Below, piece after piece: positions 35,166-43,992 of a stretch of DNA of 64,000 nt. The notes beneath the pieces were generated by a model. That model was given only the letters and a program-made list of their open reading frames with translations. It did not search any database and was not told where the DNA came from. The DNA lies in assembly GCF_009797935.1 (NCBI RefSeq), contig NZ_VOLC01000021.1, positions 1 to 64,000 of the forward strand, in the 5' to 3' direction. Positions within the stretch are counted from its first letter, which is position 1. Each line of letters starts with the position of its first letter. This DNA comes from Lunatibacter salilacus. GTDB taxonomy: Bacteria; Bacteroidota; Bacteroidia; Cytophagales; Cyclobacteriaceae. A program made the position numbers and the translations under genes.

Positions 35166-35921
35166 ATGAAAGAGGAAAGAATCCTAATTGTAGAGGATGA
35201 TGTGAACATTTCTGAAAACATTGAGGAAATTTTACAACTTTTAGGTTATGTTAACATCGACATAGCGAATTCAGCGAATCAAGCCGTGAAGGTGGTCAAA
35301 AAATACAGGCCGGACATGGTCTTTATGGACATCAAATTAAAGGGCGACAAAGACGGCATCGAATTGGGTGAGATCATTCAACAAATGGTGGATGCGCCTA
35401 TTGTGTATGTCACCTCCTATAGTGACCCTGCAATTATAGAAAGGGCAAAAAGAACCCATCCTGCAGGATTTATCGTAAAGCCCTTCAACAGCAACGACAT
35501 CCACGCAATGGTTGAGATTGTGCTTTACAATCAACGAACCCGACCTATGATGTCGGAGGCTGGGGGTCCTGTCGGTGAAATTAGTCCCTATTTGGTTACT
35601 GATGCGGTGTTTATCAAAGCAGATAATTCTTTTGAGCGTGTAGACTATACGGACATTTACTACGTAGAGGCAAATGGCAACATGGTTACGATTTTCACAA
35701 AAAACAGGAAATTTATCATCCGTAAATCAATGAAGGATATGGAAGAAAAGCTTCCGTCAAACCTTTTCCTACGAGTACAAAAATCATTTATTGTCCAACT
35801 TGCCCAGATAGACAACTTCAACACAAAGGAAATTACCTTAAAAACCAATGATGTCGTGCCCGTTGGAAGACAATATTACAACAGCTTTTTAGCCAAGCTG
35901 AATACGATCACAGAAAGTTAA
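35166..35921 (+). CDS. Second LytTR-family response regulator
   Basis: A 251-residue protein with a receiver domain (RILIVEDDVNISENIEEIL, phospho-site VFMDIKLKGDKDGIELG near residue 57, GFIVKPFNSNDIHAMVEI near 105) and a C-terminal LytTR domain (YTDIYYVEANGNMVTIFT, FLRVQKSFIVQLAQIDNFN). The receiver resembles the CheY-like KLKGDKDG class used with hybrid or PAS kinases rather than the DIQMPEKTG class upstream. No kinase gene is adjacent, so it is an orphan that may be activated by a distant kinase. It converges with the PhoH-type gene, with stop codons overlapping by 4 bp. Confidence 0.88.
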   Translation: MKEERILIVEDDVNISENIEEILQLLGYVNIDIANSANQAVKVVKKYRPDMVFMDIKLKGDKDGIELGEIIQQMVDAPIVYVTSYSDPAIIERAKRTHPAGFIVKPFNSNDIHAMVEIVLYNQRTRPMMSEAGGPVGEISPYLVTDAVFIKADNSFERVDYTDIYYVEANGNMVTIFTKNRKFIIRKSMKDMEEKLPSNLFLRVQKSFIVQLAQIDNFNTKEITLKTNDVVPVGRQYYNSFLAKLNTITES

Positions 35922-37264
35922 AGAAGATCATTTGCCAGATTCGCCAATTCAGACCGTTCGCCTTTCTCCAATTTGATATGGGCATAAAGCGGATGGTTCT
36001 TGGCGCGATCTATCAAATAGGAAAGTCCGTTACTCTGACTGTCTAAGTAAGGAGTATCTATTTGAAACACATCTCCGGTGAATATGATCTTTGTGTTTTC
36101 ACCAGCCCGGCTTATGATCGTTTTTATTTCATGGGGAGTGAGATTCTGCGCCTCATCGACGATAAAAAATATATTGGACAGTGATCTGCCTCGGATATAG
36201 GCCAAAGGTTGGATGATCAGTTTTTCCTGTGTAATCATTTCGTTGATTTTCTGGTACTCCTTGTCGGATTCTTTGTATTGGTTTTGAATAAACTTCAAAT
36301 TATCCCAAAGAGGTTCCATATACGGATTAAGCTTAGATTTGATATCCCCAGGAAGGTATCCTATATCCTTATTGCTTAAAGGAACAATTGGCCTCGCTAA
36401 AAATATCTGTTTGAAATCCCGGCGCTGCTCCAAAGCTCCTGCCAACGCAAGCAAGGTTTTCCCTGTTCCGGCTACCCCCTGTATGGAAACAAGTTTAATC
36501 GCCGGGTTCATGATTGCATGTAACGCAAAGGTCTGTTCTGCGTTTTTCGGTTTTATATTATAAGCCAGTTTTTTCTCTATCTTTTCCAATACATTCTCTT
36601 CGGCATTAAAATAAGCCAGTACGGATTTGTTCAGGCTTTTAATAATGTAAAAAGTATTAGGCTCTATTTCACGTTTGCCCAAGATGCTTTTCGCATCAAT
36701 AACCTGTTTCTCATACAGCTCGTTGATCAGCTCGGCATCAACGTCTTCTAAAACCCGTTTCCCCGTATTTTCCAGCTCGGAGATGTTCTTTATTTTGCCG
36801 GTTTCGTAATCTTCCGCATGTATTTCCAACGATTTAGCCTTCAACCTCAGGTTAATATCCTTGCTGACCAATATAACCTTTCTTCCTTTTTCGGATTGCT
36901 TTAGACTAAGCGCTGCGTTGAGAATCTTATGATCGTTTTTCTCCTCTCCAAAAATTTCATTTGCGTTCAGGCTGTTCTGAGGATTCATCAACACCTTGAA
37001 GTTGCCCTTCCCCTTGCCGTTAAGCGGGGTCCAATTGTGAATCATGTGATCCTTCGAAAGCGTATCGAGAAGGCGGATAAACTCCCGGGCCTCAAAATTC
37101 TTGGTATCGGATCCTTTTTTAAACTGGTCCAGCTCTTCAAGAACCGTTATCGGTATAACCACATCATGCTCAGCAAAATTCATGATGGAATTATGGGCAA
37201 ACAAGATGACGGATGTATCGAGTACAAAAATTTTACTGTCGTTCGTGGCTTTTACTCTTGGCAT
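35918..37264 (-). CDS. PhoH-family protein with N-terminal PIN domain
   Basis: The 448-residue protein combines a PIN nuclease-like domain (KIFVLDTSVILFAHNSI near residue 11; acidic residues in VLEELDQFKKGS) with a C-terminal PhoH ATPase. Its Walker A is QGVAGTGKTLLALAGALEQ near 260 and Walker B is FFIVDEAQNLTPHEIKTIISR near 363, followed by KIIFTGDVFQID. This PhoH2/YlaK-like fusion is associated with RNA helicase and nuclease activity in other bacteria. Both catalytic modules look intact. It overlaps the end of the second LytTR regulator by 4 bp and is 133 bp downstream of aroE on the same strand. Confidence 0.9.
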   Translation of the reverse strand: MPRVKATNDSKIFVLDTSVILFAHNSIMNFAEHDVVIPITVLEELDQFKKGSDTKNFEAREFIRLLDTLSKDHMIHNWTPLNGKGKGNFKVLMNPQNSLNANEIFGEEKNDHKILNAALSLKQSEKGRKVILVSKDINLRLKAKSLEIHAEDYETGKIKNISELENTGKRVLEDVDAELINELYEKQVIDAKSILGKREIEPNTFYIIKSLNKSVLAYFNAEENVLEKIEKKLAYNIKPKNAEQTFALHAIMNPAIKLVSIQGVAGTGKTLLALAGALEQRRDFKQIFLARPIVPLSNKDIGYLPGDIKSKLNPYMEPLWDNLKFIQNQYKESDKEYQKINEMITQEKLIIQPLAYIRGRSLSNIFFIVDEAQNLTPHEIKTIISRAGENTKIIFTGDVFQIDTPYLDSQSNGLSYLIDRAKNHPLYAHIKLEKGERSELANLANDLL

Positions 37265-37396
37265 AGATAAATATTAGTTGCTAATTCAATTTCAAATAAG
37301 TTAGAAAAATATTCCATAGCTTGGCTTGAATCCTTAACATATTACGCAAATTCTGATCCAGAATAGGATTATATTCTTGATAATCAACATGAAAAT

Positions 37397-38137
37397 TTAA
37401 TTCCAAATATCCCAAGCTGCTTCCGCTTGTAGATGAAGCATTTCCATACCATTTTTTACTTTTCCCCCCTTACTCGCCACAGCTTTCATAAGGGCGGTGT
37501 TTTCAGGATTATAAATTAAATCATACGCATAATGATCCTCTCCAATACGCTCCATTGGCAAGGGGGGCATTTCTTCCGTATGGGGGTACATGCCAAGTGG
37601 TGTGGTGTTAATCAATAAGCGATGACTGTCTAATATTCTGAGGTTATCTGCCAGCTCCTCGTAGGTAATGATGTGTTCGAGGTCGGATTGATTTCTGGAT
37701 ACCTGTAAAAAAGGGGTTTTAAGGTCAACTAAGGCCTGCATTACAGCTTTAGCCGCTCCCCCCGTGCCCAATATTAGTGCCTTCGGTTTGGAGCCTGGAA
37801 TCCAATTATCCAGTGAATTACGGAATCCCACGTAGTCTGTATTGTAGCCGGTAAGTTTACCATTTTCTATCCGTATGCAGTTTACTGCACCAATGGCACT
37901 ACAGGCAGGGTCCAATTCATTTAGATAGGGGATTACTTGAAGTTTATAGGGAATGGTGACATTTAAGCCCACCAATTCATTTTCCCTTTCCAACAAGGCA
38001 GGTAAATCCCGGATATCTGAAATTTCAAAAAGATCATATCTACAGTTGGCTAAATTTTCTCTTTCAAATTTTTCTGTAAAGTATTTTTTTGAAAAGGAAT
38101 GGGTTAAAGGAAACCCGATTAATCCAAATCTTCTCAT
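37397..38137 (-). CDS. aroE: Shikimate dehydrogenase AroE
   Basis: AroE reduces 3-dehydroshikimate to shikimate in aromatic amino acid synthesis. The 246-residue protein has GLIGFPLTHSFSKKYF near residue 5-20, NVTIPYKLQVI near 60 with the catalytic Lys, NTDYVGFRNSL near 100 with the catalytic Asp, and the NADP-binding ALILGTGGAAKAVMQAL near 121. The substrate-side segment LINTTPLGMYPH follows. It starts 3 bp before the DUF368 gene stop, indicating a joint transcript with the upstream genes. Confidence 0.94.
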   Translation of the reverse strand: MRRFGLIGFPLTHSFSKKYFTEKFERENLANCRYDLFEISDIRDLPALLERENELVGLNVTIPYKLQVIPYLNELDPACSAIGAVNCIRIENGKLTGYNTDYVGFRNSLDNWIPGSKPKALILGTGGAAKAVMQALVDLKTPFLQVSRNQSDLEHIITYEELADNLRILDSHRLLINTTPLGMYPHTEEMPPLPMERIGEDHYAYDLIYNPENTALMKAVASKGGKVKNGMEMLHLQAEAAWDIWN

Positions 38138-38139
38138 AG

Positions 38140-39078
38140 TTACTCAGGTTGTTGTTTGTAAGCAGCAATACGTTCAATGCCAACCACAAGTATAACACCC
38201 ACCAAGAAAGCAAGTATGGCGACGAGAAATTGGGATTCCTGTCCGCTTTCAGCGAGGTAATGGTGTGGCCAAATATTTTCTGTGATGAAAGGTTGCTGTA
38301 TTCCACTACTAGACATCCGGTAACTGAGGACCCGCTTCCAAGGCCATATTTTATTGATGGAACCCAACATAAACCCGGACAAAAAGGCGATGGTAATTGC
38401 GTGATAGTGCTTTAACAGCCATGAAATTACTCGGCTAAATGACAATAATCCAACAACACATCCCAGACCAAATACTCCAATTGTAACCAGATTTCTCTGA
38501 TTCACCGCGGTCAGAATCTGCTCATATTGCCCCAAAATAAGAAGTAAAAAGCTACCGGAAATTCCCGGTAAAATCATGGCGCAGATGGCAATCGCTCCGG
38601 CAACAAAAGTAAACCATAGCGAATCCGGTGTGGTTACTGGTGGGATTTCCGTGATTTGATAGGCCAAATAGGCGCCTAAAGGAATAATCAGGATCGCAAT
38701 TACGTTCCATTTCCGTATATCTCTGAGGATGATTAATGCACTGATAAGAATCAGTCCGCAAAAGAAGGACCACAAAGGAATAGGGTGGTTGGTCATCAAA
38801 AAGGTGATGAGTTTGGACAGGGAAAATATGGCCGTAAGTATCCCCACAAGCAATGTCAGGAGAAAGGAACCGTTCACATGTTTCCAAAATTCCCTAAACC
38901 TAAATGAGGCCAATAACCGAAGCGCATCCAAATCAATGGACTTGATGCTGTCCAGCAATTCCTGGTAGATTTTCGTAACCAAAGCGATAGACCCTCCAGA
39001 TACTCCCGGCACAATATCTGCGGCACCCATGCCAACTCCCTTTAAAAATAAAAGGAGTTTATCTTTGACTCTATTCAT
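38140..39078 (-). CDS. DUF368 family membrane protein (polyprenyl-phosphate transporter PopT type)
   Basis: The 312-residue protein has about eight hydrophobic helices and the two family repeats, GMGAADIVPGVSGGSIALV near residue 16 and AMILPGISGSFLLLILGQYE near 165. DUF368 proteins were shown to recycle undecaprenyl phosphate across the inner membrane in other bacteria. That role is inferred here from family. It lies between the phosphosulfolactate synthase gene (47 bp upstream) and aroE (2 bp downstream), on one strand. Confidence 0.9.
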   Translation of the reverse strand: MNRVKDKLLLFLKGVGMGAADIVPGVSGGSIALVTKIYQELLDSIKSIDLDALRLLASFRFREFWKHVNGSFLLTLLVGILTAIFSLSKLITFLMTNHPIPLWSFFCGLILISALIILRDIRKWNVIAILIIPLGAYLAYQITEIPPVTTPDSLWFTFVAGAIAICAMILPGISGSFLLLILGQYEQILTAVNQRNLVTIGVFGLGCVVGLLSFSRVISWLLKHYHAITIAFLSGFMLGSINKIWPWKRVLSYRMSSSGIQQPFITENIWPHHYLAESGQESQFLVAILAFLVGVILVVGIERIAAYKQQPE

Positions 39079-39124
39079 GGTCTATTGCTAGTCAATAAGA
39101 ATTGAAAATTGATTTGGTCTGGAA

Positions 39125-39895
39125 TTATTTTTTCTCCAATTCCAAGAAATGATCAAAAGTATCACCCCTGAGTCCTAGACGTAAGGTCTCTAAGGGAATA
39201 AATTCGTTTGGAGCAATATTTCCCAGGTTGACATTTGCGCCAATCAGTTTGATAAACCAAACTTGTTGTTCTTTCTGTGGGGCCTCCCAAATGATTTTTT
39301 CCTCAGGGATTTTCGTCAGGATTTCCTCTACCAATCCTTGTCGGACTTCCCCCGAATCTCTGAAAAGACCAACCGTGCCACCCTCACGGGCTTCTCCAAT
39401 TACTTTCCATGCCCCGGCTTCTAGTTCCTTCTGCATTTGCTCGATCCACTTGTATGGGGGGATAATTTTAGCGGCATCTTTGGACCCCACTTCCGATAGA
39501 ACGGTGACTTGTTCTGAAAGCGTGCGAATGTATTCGCATTTCTTGTTGTGGTCCAAGACAATGGAACCGTCTGAGACCTCCGCAAAAGTAAGCTCATAAG
39601 TGTCCAACAGTTTTCGGTAATCGTCAAACTGGTCCCGGATGATAAAAGCTTCAAAAAGTGTCCCTCCAAAATAAACAGGAATACCTGCCGACCGATAGGT
39701 TTCGATTTTTGTTTTTAAATTTTTGGTAACGTATGACGTAGCCCATCCTAATTTGACAATATCCACGAAATCGCCACTCATACTAATAAAATCCTCCACC
39801 TCACGGAGACTTAATCCCCTATCCATGGCCATAGTAAACCCTGCTTGTCTAGGTTTTTCCGTCCGATAGGGGATACTTTTAAGAATATAATTCAT
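39125..39895 (-). CDS. comA: Phosphosulfolactate synthase (ComA-type)
   Basis: ComA adds sulfite to phosphoenolpyruvate to make (2R)-phospho-3-sulfolactate. In methanogens this leads to coenzyme M; in Bacteroidetes it may supply sulfonates such as cysteate for sulfonolipids. The 256-residue TIM-barrel protein shows GFTMAMDRGLSLREVEDF, VDIVKLGWATSYVT near residue 45, GIPVYFGGTLFEAF near 71, FAEVSDGSIVL near 105, and KVIGEAREGGTVGLF near 164. The family match is good end to end. It is grouped with a TPR gene, DUF368 and aroE. Confidence 0.9.
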   Translation of the reverse strand: MNYILKSIPYRTEKPRQAGFTMAMDRGLSLREVEDFISMSGDFVDIVKLGWATSYVTKNLKTKIETYRSAGIPVYFGGTLFEAFIIRDQFDDYRKLLDTYELTFAEVSDGSIVLDHNKKCEYIRTLSEQVTVLSEVGSKDAAKIIPPYKWIEQMQKELEAGAWKVIGEAREGGTVGLFRDSGEVRQGLVEEILTKIPEEKIIWEAPQKEQQVWFIKLIGANVNLGNIAPNEFIPLETLRLGLRGDTFDHFLELEKK

Positions 39896-39924
39896 TCAAT
39901 CAATAGTTTGTATAAAGGGAAAAT

Positions 39925-41337
39925 TTATTTGGTTGAATCAGTCTTATACTGATTTATGATTTTGTAGATAGCCTTTTGTTGCTCCAGCTCAGGCATAAGG
40001 TCAAACAAGATCACGTGTTTTTCAAAGTCCAAAGTTAATGCATTTTCCAAATATGAAAAGGCTTCTTTATATTTCCCAGTTTTAATCAAATAGACGACCA
40101 GGCGGTAATATAACTCCGGTTCTTCCGGTAGCTCTTCAATTCCCTCTTTGATCACATCCTCTGATTCCTCAAATCTGTTTTGATCAAAATAAATGATTGA
40201 CAAGTTGATGTAGGTTTCTAAGAGGCCGGGTTCCAGGTTGATGGCCTCTTCATACGCTTCGGAACTTGCCTGTAGGTTTCCCAAATTATATTCAGACTCC
40301 GCCAGCCCAACCCAGTAATTGGCATTTTCATCGGAAAGGTTAAGTGCTTTTCTGAAATAATGAACGGCCTCAAAGTATTTCTTCCTTTTAAGCATGCACA
40401 TCCCCAATCCAAACCAAGCATCATCGTATTCCGGGTCCAGTTTTGCGGATTTCTTAAAATACTTAAATGCCATGTCGATTTGGTCTAACTTCTCATAAGA
40501 GGCTGCCAAATAGCAACAATTCTCGGCATTGCTTCCTTCACAGTTGATGGTGTTTTGGTAAGCTTCCAGTGCCAACTCGTACTGCTTGGTATTCATCAGG
40601 GCATTGCCCAAGTTGAAATACGCTGAAGCAAAGGTGTCATCTATTAGTAGTGCATAATCATATGCCTTGATAGCTTCCTCGAACTTGCCCAGCCGATTAT
40701 AAACTACGCCAAGGTTGTACCACGACCCCGAATTATAGGGATCCTCATCGATAAAATCCTGGTAAAATTGAAGGATATCATCAAAAGATCCATCCTCTTC
40801 CGTGATCATTGCGAGCTGGAAAAGGGCATCTTCGTGATTAATCTTCAACGTCACCGACTTTTTATAGCAAAAAATAGCCTTTTCGGTTTGATCTTCCATT
40901 CTATAGAAGTTGCCCAGCATATAATAGATCTCAGCTTTATCCTCTGCAATTGGAAGAAAACTCTCAAGAATTTCTATGGCATCTTTGTTTTGCCCCAGCA
41001 GTGAATATACATTGGCTAATGCCAAGAGGATCTCCTCATTATTGGGTGAAAGATTATTGAGGTTTTCCAGCAGCTCTACCCCTTCCTCCAGTTCATCGAG
41101 AAAGATAAGCCCTTGGGCAAGTAATAACTTTAATTCAATTGAAAATGGGAATTTATTGGTAGCGAGTTGACTGGTCTTGAGGGCCTTTTTGAATTTCAGA
41201 TTATCCATGTAAAACTTGATGATATCCTCAAATTCCTCCTCGCCAAAATAAAGATCCTCGTTGGACTTTTGAGCATGTTCAAATCGCTGAACCAACTCTC
41301 TTTCCTGTTCTGAGTGGTTTTCAAAATCTCCCGTCAT
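39925..41337 (-). CDS. Tetratricopeptide repeat protein
   Basis: The 470-residue protein is made almost wholly of TPR units, with consensus-like segments such as AIKAYDYALLIDDTFASAYF near residue 227, ALMNTKQYELALEAYQNTIN near 252 and YWVGLAESEYNLGNLQASSE near 340. There is no signal peptide, so it is probably cytoplasmic and mediates protein contacts. It begins the comA-DUF368-aroE block (29 bp to comA). No function is assignable beyond a scaffold. Confidence 0.88.
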   Translation of the reverse strand: MTGDFENHSEQERELVQRFEHAQKSNEDLYFGEEEFEDIIKFYMDNLKFKKALKTSQLATNKFPFSIELKLLLAQGLIFLDELEEGVELLENLNNLSPNNEEILLALANVYSLLGQNKDAIEILESFLPIAEDKAEIYYMLGNFYRMEDQTEKAIFCYKKSVTLKINHEDALFQLAMITEEDGSFDDILQFYQDFIDEDPYNSGSWYNLGVVYNRLGKFEEAIKAYDYALLIDDTFASAYFNLGNALMNTKQYELALEAYQNTINCEGSNAENCCYLAASYEKLDQIDMAFKYFKKSAKLDPEYDDAWFGLGMCMLKRKKYFEAVHYFRKALNLSDENANYWVGLAESEYNLGNLQASSEAYEEAINLEPGLLETYINLSIIYFDQNRFEESEDVIKEGIEELPEEPELYYRLVVYLIKTGKYKEAFSYLENALTLDFEKHVILFDLMPELEQQKAIYKIINQYKTDSTK

Positions 41338-41430
41338 CGATCTTTTTTTAAATTCAATCTTAAGTTACCAAAATATTTGATAGCTTAAGGGGGTTAGGAA
41401 ATAATTTTTTGCTTTTGCCTAAGATGGATA

Positions 41431-42411
41431 TTAAACGGTTTGGTGCTTTTTTTCGTTCCTTATTGCCCATGCCAACGTTTCTTGGAGAGGTATGTAATTG
41501 TGTTTCAGGATGGACTGCACTTTTCCGTTGTCGAATGAGATATTCAGCTGGGCTACTTGGGCTGTTTGCCTATTCAATGGAAGGAGGGTTTTCCGAAACA
41601 GACTGGTTATTTTTGTCCAAACTAGGGCAAGATTCAAAATACCTGCAGATAATTTTTTGTCAGGAGCCTTTTTTTGGAAAACCGTGGCCATATTTTCGAA
41701 AAACTGTCGATATGAAATGGTTGCCGCATTTAGAATATAACGCTCGTTCCAAGGGGCCTTATCCATCAATGAGCGAATGAGCTTCACCGTGTCCCGAATA
41801 TCGATGTAGTTTATTGACCCCAATGGATAATAGTCCTTTTCTTGGAGGACATATTGATAAATGGCTGCACTTGATCGATCATCATTTACTTTGCCCAGAA
41901 TAATTGACGGGTTGAATACCATTACCTCCAACCCTTCTTGAGATCCTCTCCACACTTCTAGCTCTGCCATGTGCTTGGAAATCCCATAGGGAGTGTTCAG
42001 GTCTGACGTGACCCATTTGTAATTTTCATTGATGACACTCATTTCTGCGTCCCGGCCCAAAGCGGCAACTGAACTTATAAACGCCAGCCGCTTAATTCCC
42101 TTGTCAAGCATGACATTGACTACGTTGGCAGTGCCTTGCGTGTTGACCGCCAAAAGTTTTTTACTGTCTTTGGACGAAAAGGAAACCAACCCAGCACAAT
42201 GAATTATAAAGTCCATGCCTTCGAAAGCCTCCTCCAAGGATTCATAATCCGTAATGTCACCTATATGCCATTGGATTTGATTTTCCAAGTCCCCCAAAAG
42301 CTCAAAGGTGCTACTGACCCTTCTCAACCCGTGGATTTCTCCCACTCCTTGTAATTCTCTAGCTAAATAGCTCCCCAGCAGTCCCGTGATACCGGTGATA
42401 AGAATTTTCAT
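41431..42411 (-). CDS. NAD-dependent epimerase/dehydratase family protein (extended SDR)
   Basis: The 326-residue protein has the N-terminal Rossmann motif ILITGITGLLGSYLA near residue 3-17, DITDYESLEEAF near 54, and DFIIHCAGLVSF near 70. The catalytic region is TPYGISKHMAELEVW near 138 (YxxxK). It resembles NAD-dependent nucleotide-sugar or dihydroflavonol-like reductases; substrate undetermined. The ATG overlaps the CpsB-like gene by 4 bp, so the two belong to one operon with rfbC. Confidence 0.85.
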   Translation of the reverse strand: MKILITGITGLLGSYLARELQGVGEIHGLRRVSSTFELLGDLENQIQWHIGDITDYESLEEAFEGMDFIIHCAGLVSFSSKDSKKLLAVNTQGTANVVNVMLDKGIKRLAFISSVAALGRDAEMSVINENYKWVTSDLNTPYGISKHMAELEVWRGSQEGLEVMVFNPSIILGKVNDDRSSAAIYQYVLQEKDYYPLGSINYIDIRDTVKLIRSLMDKAPWNERYILNAATISYRQFFENMATVFQKKAPDKKLSAGILNLALVWTKITSLFRKTLLPLNRQTAQVAQLNISFDNGKVQSILKHNYIPLQETLAWAIRNEKKHQTV

Positions 42412-43157
42412 AGGTCAGGATTCAACAAGGTTAGATTCATAAGTTTGTGGTAATACTTTTCCTGTGGCAGGCGCTCCAGTGCTTCCAAATAGCGGATATT
42501 GTGACAATCTGTACCGACAACCTTTATTAGTCCACGGTCAATCAGTTTTTCCGCAAATTTTTTGATGGGTTTGGAATAATAACCGGTGAGGGACAGAAGG
42601 TTCATTTGAAAGAAGATATTTCTGTCGGCAAGCGAATCGAGCAATTCGGCGTCATGGTGGAGGTACAGGTATCTTTCCGGGTGGGCAAATACAGGCTGGT
42701 AACCAGCCATTTCCAGCCGGAAAAATGTTTCAATCAAAATTTGAGGTTTGCTCAAAAACCCAGTTTCAACCAATACCTTATTCCCTCCGAAAGTAAGGAG
42801 TTTCTGTTTTTTCTCTATCTTTTCAAAGAAAATTTCGTCCATATAGTATTCTGCCGCCGCTTCCAGTTCGATTGCAATTCCTTCCTTTGCCACTGCCTTC
42901 CGCATTTGCTTCAACCCTTCTTGGATGATTTCAGGGGTATTTCTGTAGAATTCACTCATGACGTGTGGAGTCATTATCAGCTTTTTCAAGCCTAATCCCT
43001 GAAGAATCCGGATAAGTTCGAGGGATTCCTCCACAGTTTTGGATCCATCATCGATGCCTGGGATGAGATGGCTGTGCATATCCACTTGCAACCATTCCAG
43101 ATTGAGTGGTTCATTTTTTTTCGATGGGCTCTTTCTTATTAAATCAAATAGTGACAT
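42408..43157 (-). CDS. CpsB/CapC-type tyrosine-protein phosphatase (PHP fold)
   Basis: The 249-residue PHP-fold protein has LQVDMHSHLIPGIDDGSKTVEESLE near residues 23-47 (metal-binding His/Asp cluster), KLIMTPHVMSEFY near 59, a later FAHPERYLYLH near 155 and the final VGTDCHNIRY near 213. These match the capsule-regulating Mn-dependent tyrosine phosphatases (CpsB, YwqE). In Bacteroidetes they occur with surface polysaccharide genes, which fits the adjacent rfbC and epimerase. It shares one base with the rfbC stop (TAATG) and overlaps the epimerase by 4 bp. Confidence 0.9.
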   Translation of the reverse strand: MSLFDLIRKSPSKKNEPLNLEWLQVDMHSHLIPGIDDGSKTVEESLELIRILQGLGLKKLIMTPHVMSEFYRNTPEIIQEGLKQMRKAVAKEGIAIELEAAAEYYMDEIFFEKIEKKQKLLTFGGNKVLVETGFLSKPQILIETFFRLEMAGYQPVFAHPERYLYLHHDAELLDSLADRNIFFQMNLLSLTGYYSKPIKKFAEKLIDRGLIKVVGTDCHNIRYLEALERLPQEKYYHKLMNLTLLNPDL

Positions 43158-43708
43158 TAAAGGCCTCCTCCGCTAATTTTCACAAATTCTTTAAGGGTGG
43201 GCCAAGTTTGGTCTTTTTCGGACAAAACGGCTTCACTTACCCCCCAGTCTATACCTAACTCAGGATCGTTCCATAAAATTCCACCTTCGCTTTCCTTGTT
43301 GTACAGATCCGAACATTTGTAGGCGAATACTGCGTCCTCCAAGACCGAGAATCCGTGGGCAAAACCTTTGGGAATGTACAGCATATTTTGAAGTTTGGCA
43401 TCTAGGACGACAGCATGGAATTTTCCGAAGGTAGGCGAGTCTTTTCTGATATCCACACACACATCGAGCACCTTACCGACAACAACGCGAGCAAGTTTTG
43501 CCTGGGCAAAAGCGCCTCGCTGGAAATGAAGGCCTCTTACCGTACCTGCCTCAGAAAAGGACTGATTATCTTGTTTCCACTGGGTTGGCAAACCGTGTTT
43601 TTCAAAAACATCCTGCTTGTATGTCTCTAAAAAGTAGCCCCGGTCGTCTTTAAAAATCCGTGGGTAAATCTCATACACATCTTGGATGGGGGTTTTTCTG
43701 ATTTCCAT
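43157..43708 (-). CDS. rfbC: dTDP-4-dehydrorhamnose 3,5-epimerase RfbC
   Basis: RfbC makes dTDP-4-keto-L-rhamnose during rhamnose synthesis for surface polysaccharide. The 183-residue cupin protein shows DDRGYFLETYKQD near residue 22, TVRGLHFQRGAFAQAKLARVV near 54 with the catalytic His in LHFQ, VLDVCVDIRKDSPTFGK near 79 and MLYIPKGFAHGFSVLED near 110. It is the first gene of an operon with the CpsB-like phosphatase and an epimerase. The rest of the rhamnose pathway (rfbA, rfbB, rfbD) is not in the window. Confidence 0.94.
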   Translation of the reverse strand: MEIRKTPIQDVYEIYPRIFKDDRGYFLETYKQDVFEKHGLPTQWKQDNQSFSEAGTVRGLHFQRGAFAQAKLARVVVGKVLDVCVDIRKDSPTFGKFHAVVLDAKLQNMLYIPKGFAHGFSVLEDAVFAYKCSDLYNKESEGGILWNDPELGIDWGVSEAVLSEKDQTWPTLKEFVKISGGGL

Positions 43709-43992
43709 AATAAAATAATCACATTTTAATAGTCAACTAATAGATGAAACAACAGGGCAATTAAATTGGAACACGCCACATAAATTTCGTCATTTCCACA
43801 ATTTGTCAGCAAAATTAACTATTTTGCCTTTGAAGGGTAAAATATATCGCAAATTTTATTCTGATATGCCGATCCGGCATATGATTTGACCGTAAATGTG
43901 CTCAAGCGTGAGGTTATTTACGTATAATGAATCTAAAAGATGTGTAAATCGTTACCTCTTTACTAAAATTATTAATCAGTGAAATCGAGTGT
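43709..43992 (+). other. Divergent intergenic region before hflX, with two inverted repeats
   Basis: Besides promoters for rfbC and hflX, it holds a perfect inverted repeat ATATGCCG-ATC-CGGCATAT (43864-43882). A second, CGTAAAT ... ATTTACG (about 43891-43922), lies roughly 70 bp before the hflX ATG. These may be hairpins in the hflX leader or operators. No ORF is seen. Confidence 0.5.
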
